Source: 79-D21 sp022839995
GTDB lineage: Bacteria > Synergistota > Synergistia > Synergistales > 79-D21
Length of the DNA: 64,000 nucleotides
Direction: 5' to 3'
NCBI GenBank assembly: GCA_022839995.1
Contig: JALHIN010000002.1
Location: forward strand, 45,102-109,101
Shown: positions 1-7,908 of the stretch, piece after piece
How positions within the stretch are numbered: position 1 is the first letter of the stretch
How the letters are laid out: every line of letters starts with the position of its first letter
The notes under the pieces: model-generated
Told to the model about the DNA's origin: nothing
Database searches by the model: none
What the model saw: only the letters and a program-made list of their open reading frames with translations
Translations under genes and position numbers: made by a program

Positions 1-346
1 GCAGGTCGTGGACGGCCAGGATCGCGGCGATCTTCGTGAAATCCATGGTGCTGCCGCCTCCGAAGCCGATCAACAGGTCGTATTCTTCTTTTCGAATCCT
101 GTCGGCTGCCCCGACGAGGATTTCCGCAGGCGGTTCCGGGGTCACTTCGCTGAAGATCCCGTAATCGAGCCCGGAGCGCTCGAGCGGCTCCTTCACGGAA
201 GCCAGAAGGGGTGAATTTCCGATGCTCGGCCCGGTTAGGACCAGGGGACGCCGGCAACCGAGGCGCGCTACGTACTCCGCAACCGTATCAACCGACCCGC
301 TGCCGAACACCACGGTGTTCGGCGCGTTGAAAACGAATCCCTTCAC
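1..346 (-). CDS. Iron-containing alcohol dehydrogenase, N-terminal part (cut by window start)
   Basis: Reading the minus strand from a GTG at 344-346 gives 115 residues with no stop before the window edge. The start follows a GGGAGGG ribosome site 6-7 bases upstream. The protein opens with VKGFVFNAPNTVVFGSGSV and later has GFGGGSTMDFTK, the glycine-rich NAD(P)-binding signature of the group III (iron-activated) alcohol dehydrogenase family. Members reduce or oxidise alcohols and aldehydes in the cytoplasm with a divalent metal held by the C-terminal domain, which is outside the window, so substrate and metal ligands cannot be judged. It starts only about 20 bases beyond the typA stop, on the same strand, so it could be co-transcribed with typA. 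Confidence 0.8.
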   Translation of the reverse strand, partial: MKGFVFNAPNTVVFGSGSVDTVAEYVARLGCRRPLVLTGPSIGNSPLLASVKEPLERSGLDYGIFSEVTPEPPAEILVGAADRIRKEEYDLLIGFGGGSTMDFTKIAAILAVHDL

Positions 347-365
347 GTTTTTTCCCTCCCGGCAG

Positions 366-2246
366 CTACGCCACGACCTCTTCCGCCCCCGCCTTCCGCG
401 CGGCTTTTTTCCGTGCGTCGTGATTCAGGATCGTCTTCCTGACTCTCACCGAAAGCGGCGTAACCTCAACCAGTTCGTCTTCCGCGATCCATTCCAGGGC
501 CGAGTCAAGGGTCAGCCTCCTGGGGACATCCAGGATGACCGTGTTGTCCTTGGTGGCAGACCGGTGGTTCGTCACATGCTTCTTCTTGGTGGGATTGCAA
601 GGCAGATCGTTGGCCCTGGAATGTTCTCCAACGACCATCCCTTCATACACGCGATCCATCGGGGAAATGAAAAGGGTCCCTCTTTCCTGCAGGTTCTCCA
701 GCTGGTAGCTCGTTGCCTCGCCGGTGTCCATGCTCACCAGGGAACCCCGGTTCCTGCCCGCGACTTCGCCTCGCCACAGGTCGTAGCCGATGAACCGGGA
801 GGACATGATCCCGAGTCCTCGCGTGTCGGTCAGGAATTCGCTCCGGTATCCGATGAGCCCGCGCGTCGGGATGTTGAACTCCAGCCGCAAAAGCCCGGTT
901 CCAAGGTTCTGGACGCTGGTGAACTCGCCTTTCCGTTTTGAAACTTTCTCGATCACGACTCCCTGGTGTTCCTCCGGGACATCGATGATCAGCTGTTCGA
1001 TCGGTTCCAGGAGGTTTCCCTGCTCATCCCTGGCCGTGATGACTTCCGGCCTTGACACGCAGAATTCCATCCCTTCCCTGCGCATTTCCTCGATCAGGAT
1101 TGCCAGGTGCAGTTCACCCCGCCCGGAAACCTTGATCCCGTCCGGTCGGCCGATGTCCTCGACCCGCAGTGCGACGTTGACCCGGGCCTCCCGCATCAAT
1201 CGGTCCCGGATCTGCCTCAGGGTGACGGCACGGCCCTCCTTGCCTGAAAACGGGCCCGTGTTCACCAGGAAAAACATCGAAACGGTCGGTTCTTCGATCG
1301 TCAGCGGCGGCAGAACGACATCCTGAATTTCCGTGGAGGCCAGTGTGTCGCCTATCCCGATCTCTTCCGGGCCCGCGATCCATACGACATCCCCGGCCCC
1401 GACCTCTTCGACCTCGACAAGCTGTAGCCCCCGGGAAACCCACAGGTGCGTGACCTTCGCGCTTTCCATCCCGCAGACCTCCCACTTCTTGCGATCGGGA
1501 CCCGCCCAGGCGGTACTCGTCCGGAGGATCGGATCGCCGGTGCGTATCCGTCCCTGCAGGACCTTCCCGCAACCGATCCTGCCGATGTAGTCATTCCAGG
1601 CCAACGTGGTGGCCTGGAGGAGAAAGGGTTTTTCCGGGTCCCCCGACGGGGGAGGAACGTTCTCCACGATGGTCTCGAAAAGGGCATCCATCCCCTTGCG
1701 TTCGTCTTTCTCCAGGTCCCGGACAAACCAGCCATGCAGGCCGGATCCGTATAGGACCGGGAAATCCGCCTGTTCCTCGGTTGCCCCAAGCTCGAAGAAC
1801 AGGTCGAAGGTCGAGTTCAGGGCATTCTGCACCGAGGCATTCGGCCGGTCAACCTTGTTGACCACGACGATGGGTTTCAAGCCGGCCTTCAGGGCCCGCA
1901 TCAGAACGTACCGCGTCTGGGGCATGGGGCCCTCGTTGGCGTCCACAAGCAAAAGGACCGAATCCACCATCGAAAGAACCCGTTCCACTTCTCCGGAAAA
2001 ATCTGCGTGCCCGGGGGTGTCGATGATGTTGATCAGGGTGTCTCCCCATTCCACCGAGCAGTGCTTGGCCCGAATCGTGATGCCCCTTTCCCGTTCGAGT
2101 TCGTTGTTGTCCATGACGCGTTCTTCCACCCGTGCGTTCTCCCGGAAAACGCGCGCGGCCCTGAAAATGGAATCCAGCAACGTGGTTTTCCCGTGGTCGA
2201 TGTGCGCAATGATGGCAACGTTCCTGATTTTCGCGAGGTCTCTCAT
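366..2246 (-). CDS. typA: Ribosome-associated GTPase TypA/BipA
   Basis: A 626-residue translational GTPase of the TypA/BipA family, which binds the 70S ribosome under stress and helps 50S assembly. The G domain is complete: P-loop HIDHGKTTLLDS near residue 17, RGITI switch I, DTPGH, and NKVDRPN for guanine recognition. EF-G-like domains III and V and the family-specific C-terminal domain follow; the length fits the family (about 600-615 residues). The start ATG has GGAAGG nine bases upstream. It is the second minus-strand gene after wrbA but is separated from it by a terminator and preceded by its own TATAAT box, so it is probably transcribed alone or with the alcohol dehydrogenase gene downstream. 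Confidence 0.97.
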   Translation of the reverse strand: MRDLAKIRNVAIIAHIDHGKTTLLDSIFRAARVFRENARVEERVMDNNELERERGITIRAKHCSVEWGDTLINIIDTPGHADFSGEVERVLSMVDSVLLLVDANEGPMPQTRYVLMRALKAGLKPIVVVNKVDRPNASVQNALNSTFDLFFELGATEEQADFPVLYGSGLHGWFVRDLEKDERKGMDALFETIVENVPPPSGDPEKPFLLQATTLAWNDYIGRIGCGKVLQGRIRTGDPILRTSTAWAGPDRKKWEVCGMESAKVTHLWVSRGLQLVEVEEVGAGDVVWIAGPEEIGIGDTLASTEIQDVVLPPLTIEEPTVSMFFLVNTGPFSGKEGRAVTLRQIRDRLMREARVNVALRVEDIGRPDGIKVSGRGELHLAILIEEMRREGMEFCVSRPEVITARDEQGNLLEPIEQLIIDVPEEHQGVVIEKVSKRKGEFTSVQNLGTGLLRLEFNIPTRGLIGYRSEFLTDTRGLGIMSSRFIGYDLWRGEVAGRNRGSLVSMDTGEATSYQLENLQERGTLFISPMDRVYEGMVVGEHSRANDLPCNPTKKKHVTNHRSATKDNTVILDVPRRLTLDSALEWIAEDELVEVTPLSVRVRKTILNHDARKKAARKAGAEEVVA

Positions 2247-2299
2247 CTGACCGATCCTTCCAGATTGAAGTTTTCCCGGCCTGAACCGGACAAAGGATC

Positions 2300-2328
2300 A
2301 TTATACTTCCAAGTGCACAAAAAAAAAG
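2300..2328 (-). promoter_or_regulatory. Candidate typA promoter
   Basis: On the minus strand a perfect TATAAT lies at 2305-2300, about 55 bases before the typA ATG. The position 17 bases further upstream (CTTTTT, inside the T tract of the wrbA terminator) is a poor -35 match, so the call rests on the -10 box and on its place between a terminator and a start codon. Confidence 0.45.
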
Positions 2329-2360
2329 CCGGAAGTTCGGCAAAACGCCGAAGTTCCGGC
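2319..2360 (-). terminator. Rho-independent terminator after wrbA
   Basis: On the minus strand a 14-base-pair stem (arms at 2347-2360 and 2328-2341, one mismatch, loop of five) is followed at once by nine T residues (2327-2319). It lies 13 bases past the wrbA stop and separates wrbA from typA. Confidence 0.9.
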
Positions 2361-2372
2361 CAGTTCCCTGTT

Positions 2373-3011
2373 TTAAAGCTTTTCCAGGATCTCGACCCTC
2401 TTCGGGGCCAGTGCGGCTGCAAGGGAAGCGATGTATTTCCCTTGAAAACGCGCTCCCGCCAGGTCGATCTCCCCGGGGGAACGCTCTCCGCTCGTTCCCG
2501 CGACCGTCGTCGCCCCGTAGGGACTCCCCCCGACGATCCCCTCGTTGTTCATCTGGCCCTTGAAAGCGTAGGGGAGGCCCGCGATCACCATTCCGTGGTG
2601 GAGCAGGGTCACTTGGAAACTGAGAATCGTCGACTCCTGCCCTCCATGCTGCGTGCCCGTACTGGTGAAAACCCCTCCGACCTTCCCGACGAGAGCGCCC
2701 CGGACCCAAAGTCCGCCCGTCGCGTCCAGGAACGCTCTCATTTGGGCAGCCATGTTTCCAAAGCGCGTCGGCGTGCCGAAAATCACCGCATCGGCTTCCT
2801 CCAGGTCCGAAACCGTGGCCACCGGGACATCCTCAAAGGCCTTCTGCGGCTCCAGGGCTCCCATCTTTTCAAGCACTTCCCTCGGGAGGGTTTCGGGAAC
2901 CCGCCTGAGGACGACTTCGGTTCCGGGAACTTCGCCGGCCCCCGAAGCGACGGCCTGGGCCATGCGGAACACGTGACCATACATCGAATAGAACAGGACG
3001 AGAACCTTCAT
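2373..3011 (-). CDS. wrbA: NAD(P)H:quinone oxidoreductase, WrbA-type flavoprotein
   Basis: A 212-residue flavodoxin-fold protein. The N-terminus MKVLVLFYSMYGHV carries the FMN phosphate loop; GTPTRFGNMAAQ and STGTQHGGQE are signature segments of WrbA, a tetrameric FMN enzyme that performs two-electron reduction of quinones and so avoids semiquinone radicals. I chose the ATG at 3009-3011 rather than the in-frame ATG 18 bases upstream, because GGAGGAGGG lies seven bases before it and the upstream ATG would sit before this ribosome site. A strong terminator follows the stop. Confidence 0.93.
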   Translation of the reverse strand: MKVLVLFYSMYGHVFRMAQAVASGAGEVPGTEVVLRRVPETLPREVLEKMGALEPQKAFEDVPVATVSDLEEADAVIFGTPTRFGNMAAQMRAFLDATGGLWVRGALVGKVGGVFTSTGTQHGGQESTILSFQVTLLHHGMVIAGLPYAFKGQMNNEGIVGGSPYGATTVAGTSGERSPGEIDLAGARFQGKYIASLAAALAPKRVEILEKL

Positions 3012-3079
3012 CCCATATCCCTCCTCCATGGCATTTAGCTCCCTACTTCATTTCAATGATAACACAGGAGGGTGTCGAT

Positions 3080-3117
3080 GACGGAGGGGAAGGCCCATGG
3101 GGACCTTCCCCTCCGTC
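3080..3117. other. Perfect 14-bp stem-loop without T tract, downstream of cysS
   Basis: GACGGAGGGGAAGG (3080-3093) pairs perfectly with CCTTCCCCTCCGTC (3104-3117) around a ten-base loop. It stands between the cysS stop and the wrbA start, which read in the same direction. Neither strand has a clear T run after the stem, so it may be an RNA-stabilising 3' end or a weak terminator. Confidence 0.5.
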
Positions 3118-3143
3118 CATTTCCCGTTTTCGGGCGTTCGCGG

Positions 3144-4553
3144 TCAGATCTGCTTCTTCCAGCGGGTTCCCTGGGGCGTGTCCTCCAGGATTACGCCTTG
3201 TTCAAGGAGTTCCGACCGGATCGCATCGGCCTTCTCGAAATCCTTCCGCTTTTTCGCCTCGGTTCTTTCGCGGACACGACTTTCGATCTCCTCGTCAGTC
3301 AAACCCGATTCCTGTTCCTTTCCGATTCCCAGGACACCGAGGATTTCATCGGCCTCCCTTAGGAAGGCCTCGGCTTCCCGGAGTTCTTCGAGGGCGGGAA
3401 GGGGAGATTCCCGTAAAGCGCTATTGATGGCCTTGACGGCCTCGAAGAGGGCGCCCAGGGCTCCGGCCGTGTTCAGGTCGTCATCCATCTCTTCCCGGAA
3501 TCGCACCCTGTTCCTCTGGATCTCCGAAGCCAGGCCCCGCCCCGATTCACCACGGATCGATCCGGCAGCGATCGCCTCCTGCAAGGCTACCCAGCAGTTT
3601 CTCAGGCGCTCGACCGCCGCGGTTGCCTGCCGAAGGGAGTCATCGGAGAAGTTGATCGGGGACCGGTAGTGGGCGCTCAGCATGAAAAGGCGGATCGCCA
3701 GGGGCGAAAACCGCTTCCGCAATTCCCGGGCCGTGAGGAAGTTCCCCAGGGATTTCGACATCTTCTCGTTGTCCATCAACAGGTACCCGTTGTGGACCCA
3801 GGTCCGGATGAAAGGTTTTCCCGTCGCCGCTTCCGCCTGAGCGATTTCGTTCTCGTGGTGCGGAAAGATGAGGTCGCTTCCTCCCGCGTGGATATCCGCC
3901 GTTTCTCCAAGGTATTTCATCGCCATCGCGCTGCATTCGATGTGCCAGCCAGGCCGCCCCGGACCCCAGGGGCTCTCCCAGAAGGGCTCGCCCTCTTTTC
4001 GGGCTTTCCAGAGGGCAAAATCCAGGGGGTGCCTCTTCCTCTCGTCCACTTCGATCCTGGCCCCCGACTGCAGTTCCTCCAGCGTTTGCTTCGAGAGCTT
4101 TCCATACTCCGGAAAGGTTGCGACCTCGAAATAGACGTCGCCGTCGGCCGTATAGGCGTGCCCGGTTCTGACCAGCCTTTCCACCAAGTCGAGGATTTCC
4201 GGGATATGCTCCGTCGCCTTCGGGTTTACCGTCGCCCTCCGGATTCCCAGGGCATCCGCGTCCTCGTAATAGGCCTCGATGAACCGGTCGGCCAGTTCTG
4301 CGACGGAGATCCCGAGTTCACGGGCCCGTTGGATCATCTTGTCGTCTATATCTGTAAAATTCTGGACGTAAGTGACTTTCATTCCCGTGGATTCGAGGTA
4401 CCGGCGCATCACGTCAAAGACGATGAACGGGCGGGCGTTGCCGATATGGAAAAAGTCGTAGACCGTCGGGCCGCAGACGTAGAAACGGACTTCTCCCGGG
4501 ACGAGGGGCACGAATTCTTCTTTCTTCCGGGTCAGGTCGTTGTATAGCTTCAT
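3144..4553 (-). CDS. cysS: Cysteine--tRNA ligase
   Basis: A 469-residue class I aminoacyl-tRNA synthetase that charges tRNA-Cys. It has the HIGH motif as HIGNAR just after FYVCGPTVYDFF, the KMSKS loop as KMSKSLGN, and the set of zinc ligands expected for CysRS (Cys in VCGPT, Cys in ECSAMAM, and His and Glu in HHENE) that select the cysteine thiol. The C-terminal helical domain ends with the usual EDTPQGTRWKK segment. The ATG at 4553 was preferred to one six bases upstream because GGAGGT is eight bases before it and only two before the other. It is divergent from uvrC with a spacer of about 107 bases. Confidence 0.96.
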   Translation of the reverse strand: MKLYNDLTRKKEEFVPLVPGEVRFYVCGPTVYDFFHIGNARPFIVFDVMRRYLESTGMKVTYVQNFTDIDDKMIQRARELGISVAELADRFIEAYYEDADALGIRRATVNPKATEHIPEILDLVERLVRTGHAYTADGDVYFEVATFPEYGKLSKQTLEELQSGARIEVDERKRHPLDFALWKARKEGEPFWESPWGPGRPGWHIECSAMAMKYLGETADIHAGGSDLIFPHHENEIAQAEAATGKPFIRTWVHNGYLLMDNEKMSKSLGNFLTARELRKRFSPLAIRLFMLSAHYRSPINFSDDSLRQATAAVERLRNCWVALQEAIAAGSIRGESGRGLASEIQRNRVRFREEMDDDLNTAGALGALFEAVKAINSALRESPLPALEELREAEAFLREADEILGVLGIGKEQESGLTDEEIESRVRERTEAKKRKDFEKADAIRSELLEQGVILEDTPQGTRWKKQI

Positions 4554-4574
4554 GGGCATGCACCTCCGAATTCG

Positions 4575-4602
4575 TTGACTTGTTGGAGCTATCCTATACT
4601 AT
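4575..4602 (+). promoter_or_regulatory. Candidate uvrC-rib promoter
   Basis: TTGACT at 4575-4580 and TACTAT at 4597-4602 are 16 bases apart in the cysS/uvrC divergent spacer. Transcription would then start near 4609, which excludes the in-frame ATG at 4580 as the uvrC start and favours the TTG at 4661. Confidence 0.45.
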
Positions 4603-4660
4603 GCGGGAGGGGTTTTCCAGTTCGGGGAACAGGCACGACCCCCGAAACCGGAGGGATACT

Positions 4661-6124
4661 TTGCCGATCGACAACCTGAAGGACAAGATCCGAACGCTTC
4701 CCAACCGCCCTGGGGTTTACCTGATGCACGACGGCCAGGGGCGCGTGATCTATATCGGAAAGGCAAAATGCCTGAAGAAGCGGGTTTCCTCCTACCTGCG
4801 GCACGGTCGCTTTTCCTCCCCGCGGCTGAAAAAGCTGACCGAGTCCGTTTGCGACCTTTCCTTCATCCGCACGGAATCCGAGGCGGAAGCCCTGATTGTC
4901 GAATCCAGGCTGATCAAGAGGTACCAACCCTTCTTCAACGTCGACCTCAAGATGGGGGAGAGATACCCCTGGATCAAGCTTACGAAGGAGCGCTTCCCTC
5001 GCATCGAGATCACCCGGGTTCGCGCTGATGACGGTGCGGCCTATTTCGGTCCCTTTACACGCGTGTTTGAATTACGCCAGCTCCTCCGGCTGATCGAGCG
5101 CCATTTCCCCCTGCGAACCTGCCGATCCGGGGAACCGGCTTCCCCGGTACCGGGGAGGCCCTGCGTGAGGCACGCCCTGCAGCGCTGCCTTGCCCCCTGC
5201 GTAGGCAACTGCACGGAAAGCCGGTACTCGGAGGTGGTCGCCGATCTGTCCCTTCTTCTGAGCGGGAAAGCGACCGACCTTGTCGAACGCCTCCGGGACA
5301 GAATGGACCAGGCGGCAGAGGGACTTCACTTCGAAGAGGCCGCGAGGCTAAGGGACACGATTCGTGCGGTCTGGCGGTATACCCGCCAGAAACGGAACCG
5401 GGTCCTTCCGGAGGACCTGGACAAGGACACCTGGGAGGCTTTCCTCCGGTTGCAATCCCTTCTCCGCCTCGCTTCCGCCCCTTGGCGGATCGACTGTTTC
5501 GACATTTCCCACCTTTCCGGGAAGGAAACCTACGGGGTGGTCGTGGTGTTCGAGCAGGGAGTCCCGAACCCGTCCCTTTACCGTAAATTTACGATCCGGG
5601 AAGTGGAAGGGGTGGATGACTTCCGATCCATCCAGGAAACACTTCGAAGACGATACCGCCGATCCCTGCAGGGGAATGACCCCCTTCCCCAGCTGATCGT
5701 CATTGACGGGGGAGCCCAGCAGCTGCGTTTTGCCGCCGCAGCCCTGGAAGAACTCGGCCTTGCGGAAATCCCGGCAGTGGCGCTGGCAAAACAGGAGGAA
5801 GCGGTATACACTCTTTTTGACGAGGCCCCGCTCCTGCCGGAAAAAGAGGATCCGGCCCTTCAGCTTCTCCAGAGGTTGAGGGATGAAGCTCACCGGTTTG
5901 CGGTTTCCGCCCATAAAAAAGGCCGGGACAGGAAAAACCGGAGGTCCATCCTGGAGGAAGTCCCTGGGGTCGGGAAAAAGCGGGCGGCGGCATTGTTGGC
6001 AAAGTTCGGGGACCTAGGCAGGATCGCGGCAAAGACACCCGAGGATTTGGCTTGTGCCGTGCCGGGGATGGGAGTCACCGTGGCCCGAAGGATCATCGAC
6101 CACCTGGAGGAAGCAGAGAAATGA
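4661..6124 (+). CDS. uvrC: Excinuclease ABC subunit C, compact form
   Basis: UvrC makes both incisions beside a DNA lesion in nucleotide excision repair. The GIY-YIG nuclease domain is at residues about 14-92 (GVYLMHDG, VIYIGKAK). A cluster of Cys residues around 153-186 matches the UvrC iron-sulfur ligands. A UVR helix pair (FEEAARLRDTI) follows near 207-242, then the RNase H-like nuclease domain from about 277 (DCFDISHLSGKE, IDGGAQQL) and a C-terminal helix-hairpin-helix. Length is 487 residues; E. coli UvrC has about 610, and the segment between UVR and DISH is about 35 residues instead of over 100. The TTG start at 4661 is eleven bases after the beginning of GGAGGG, and upstream in-frame codons look non-coding. 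The stop overlaps ribD as ATGA. Confidence 0.93.
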   Translation: MPIDNLKDKIRTLPNRPGVYLMHDGQGRVIYIGKAKCLKKRVSSYLRHGRFSSPRLKKLTESVCDLSFIRTESEAEALIVESRLIKRYQPFFNVDLKMGERYPWIKLTKERFPRIEITRVRADDGAAYFGPFTRVFELRQLLRLIERHFPLRTCRSGEPASPVPGRPCVRHALQRCLAPCVGNCTESRYSEVVADLSLLLSGKATDLVERLRDRMDQAAEGLHFEEAARLRDTIRAVWRYTRQKRNRVLPEDLDKDTWEAFLRLQSLLRLASAPWRIDCFDISHLSGKETYGVVVVFEQGVPNPSLYRKFTIREVEGVDDFRSIQETLRRRYRRSLQGNDPLPQLIVIDGGAQQLRFAAAALEELGLAEIPAVALAKQEEAVYTLFDEAPLLPEKEDPALQLLQRLRDEAHRFAVSAHKKGRDRKNRRSILEEVPGVGKKRAAALLAKFGDLGRIAAKTPEDLACAVPGMGVTVARRIIDHLEEAEK

Positions 6125-7233
6125 AAGAATCCGGCAGGGAAACCGACGAACGGTATATGCGGATGGCCATCAGCCTAGCCGAGCGGGGTACGGGTTGCGT
6201 CAGCCCCAACCCCCGGGTCGGCTGCGTTCTCGTGAAAGACCAGTCGATCGTGGGGTGGGGCTACCACCGGCGCTACGGAGGTTCCCACGCGGAAATGGAA
6301 GCACTTCGAATGGCAGGGAGCCTGGCGGCGGGTGCTACCGCTTATGTTAACCTGGAGCCCTGCTCGCATTTCGGGAAAACGCCTCCCTGCGCACCTCAGC
6401 TTGTGGAAGCGGGAATCGTCCGCGTGGTCGCCGGAATGCGGGATCCAAATCCGCAGGTCAACGGAATGGGCCTTTCCTGCCTCGAAAAGTCGGGAGTTCA
6501 GACCCAAGTCGGAGTTCTCGAGGAAGAGTGCAGGTGGCTCAATCGGGGATTCATCCGCAGGGTAACGTTGAACCGGCCCTGGGTGACCGTAAAAGCGGCG
6601 ATGAGCCTCGATGGGGACATCGCCCTCCAGGGCGGTGAGAGCAAATGGATCAGCGGGCCCCTTTCCAGAAGCAAGGCCCACCTTCTCCGCTCGGAACACG
6701 ATGCCGTCCTGGTCGGGGTTGGGACCATCCTTGCGGACGATCCGGAGTTGACGGTAAGGCTCGTGGAAGGGCAGTCCCCCCTGAGGGTCGTCCTGGATAC
6801 CCAGTTGAGGACGCCCCCGAAAGCCAGGGTCGTGGGAGACGGGCGATGCCTCGTCCTGGGGTCGGAAACCGCTCCTTCGGAACGCGTTTCCGCCCTCGAA
6901 CAGGAAGGAGCCCGGGTCATCCTCCTGCCTCCTGACGAAAAAACGGGAAGACTCCCGGTTGATCGGGTCCTCGCCACCCTTGCCTCGGAGGGGGTATCGA
7001 TGCTCCTGGTCGAAGGGGGGAGTTCAGTGATCAGCGCCTTCATCCAAGCCCGCGCGGTCGACGAATACTCTCTTTTCCTCGCCCCGACCCTTTTGGGGAG
7101 AGGCATCCAGCTGGCCGGCGAGATTTTGCTGGGCAGCATGGAAGAAGCCGTTTCCCTTTCGCCTGCAACGATCAAGCAGGTCGAGGGAGACCTGTGGCTG
7201 GAGGTCAAACCCAAATGTTCACCGGCCTTATAG
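6121..7233 (+). CDS. ribD: Bifunctional diaminohydroxyphosphoribosylaminopyrimidine deaminase / 5-amino-6-(5-phosphoribosylamino)uracil reductase
   Basis: RibD performs the second and third steps of riboflavin synthesis from GTP. The deaminase domain (residues 10-145) has the zinc site SHAEMEAL plus PCSHFGKTPPC; the NADPH-dependent reductase domain (about 150-365) has WVTVKAAMSLDG and VEGGSSVISAFI. The 370-residue length is normal. The ATG overlaps the uvrC stop (ATGA), with GGAGG ten bases upstream inside uvrC, so translation is coupled to the repair gene. It heads ribD-ribE-ribBA-ribH. No FMN riboswitch is recognisable ahead of it. Confidence 0.96.
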   Translation: MKESGRETDERYMRMAISLAERGTGCVSPNPRVGCVLVKDQSIVGWGYHRRYGGSHAEMEALRMAGSLAAGATAYVNLEPCSHFGKTPPCAPQLVEAGIVRVVAGMRDPNPQVNGMGLSCLEKSGVQTQVGVLEEECRWLNRGFIRRVTLNRPWVTVKAAMSLDGDIALQGGESKWISGPLSRSKAHLLRSEHDAVLVGVGTILADDPELTVRLVEGQSPLRVVLDTQLRTPPKARVVGDGRCLVLGSETAPSERVSALEQEGARVILLPPDEKTGRLPVDRVLATLASEGVSMLLVEGGSSVISAFIQARAVDEYSLFLAPTLLGRGIQLAGEILLGSMEEAVSLSPATIKQVEGDLWLEVKPKCSPAL

Positions 7234-7883
7234 AGGAAGTGGGGGCGGTCCTCCGGATCTTCCCGGCAGGAGACGTCACGGAAATGGAAATCCGGGCCCC
7301 GGGCATTTCAGCCGGGCTTTGCAAGGGAGCCTCGGTAGCCGTCATGGGAGCTTGCCTGACGGTGACGGCCCTCGGAAGGGACTCCTTCACGGTCGAGATG
7401 ATGGAGGAGACGGTCCGCAAGACGAAACTGGGCAGGCTGAAAACGAATTCTCCGGTCAACCTCGAAAGGGCAATGAGGCTGGGGGGACGGCTTGACGGCC
7501 ACCTTGTGACCGGTCATATTGACGGCATCTGTTTTCTCGCCGAAATGGGAGGGCAAGGAAAAACCCGGCTTGCAACCTTCACGGCTGAAAGGGAACTCAC
7601 CCGGATGATCGTCCCGAAAGGCTCCGTTGCCCTGGACGGAGTCAGCCTGACGGTGATCGATTCCGATCCCGTAAGGGGCCTCTTTTCGGTCGGCCTGATC
7701 CCGGAAACCCTCCGGCGGACGACACTCGGCACCCTGGCCGTAAAAGACCCGGTCAATCTCGAAACCGACCTGATTGCGAAATACGTCAGGCGCTTTGTCT
7801 TGCCTGCGGAAAACGATTCCCGGGGCGGATCGACCAGGGGAGAAATCACTTGGGAAACGCTCCGGGAAAACGGGTGGATCTAG
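7215..7883 (+). CDS. ribE: Riboflavin synthase alpha chain
   Basis: A 222-residue riboflavin synthase that dismutates two molecules of 6,7-dimethyl-8-ribityllumazine into riboflavin. The start MFTGLIEEVG is diagnostic. Two internally repeated lumazine-binding barrels are visible (GASVAVMGACLTVT and GSVALDGVSLTVI are equivalent), with GHLVTGHIDGI between. It overlaps the ribD end by 19 bases and is followed by ribBA after a 25-base spacer. The symbol ribC is used for the same enzyme in some species. Confidence 0.95.
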   Translation: MFTGLIEEVGAVLRIFPAGDVTEMEIRAPGISAGLCKGASVAVMGACLTVTALGRDSFTVEMMEETVRKTKLGRLKTNSPVNLERAMRLGGRLDGHLVTGHIDGICFLAEMGGQGKTRLATFTAERELTRMIVPKGSVALDGVSLTVIDSDPVRGLFSVGLIPETLRRTTLGTLAVKDPVNLETDLIAKYVRRFVLPAENDSRGGSTRGEITWETLRENGWI

Positions 7884-7908
7884 TTTTCTCCTCAAGGAGG
7901 CTTAACGC

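Noticed and set aside
2007..3038. Plus-strand open frame of 343 codons opposite typA and wrbA
   Set aside because: It runs through the wrbA terminator and both minus-strand genes; the translation is low-complexity and matches nothing.
4580..4660. N-terminal extension of UvrC from the ATG at 4580
   Set aside because: The extra 27 residues are not UvrC-like, the ATG lies before the likely transcription start, and the TTG at 4661 has a proper ribosome site and yields the family N-terminus.
4554..6120. FMN riboswitch controlling the riboflavin genes
   Set aside because: No conserved RFN-type segments were found before uvrC, between uvrC and ribD or before ribBA; ribD has only an ATGA overlap upstream.
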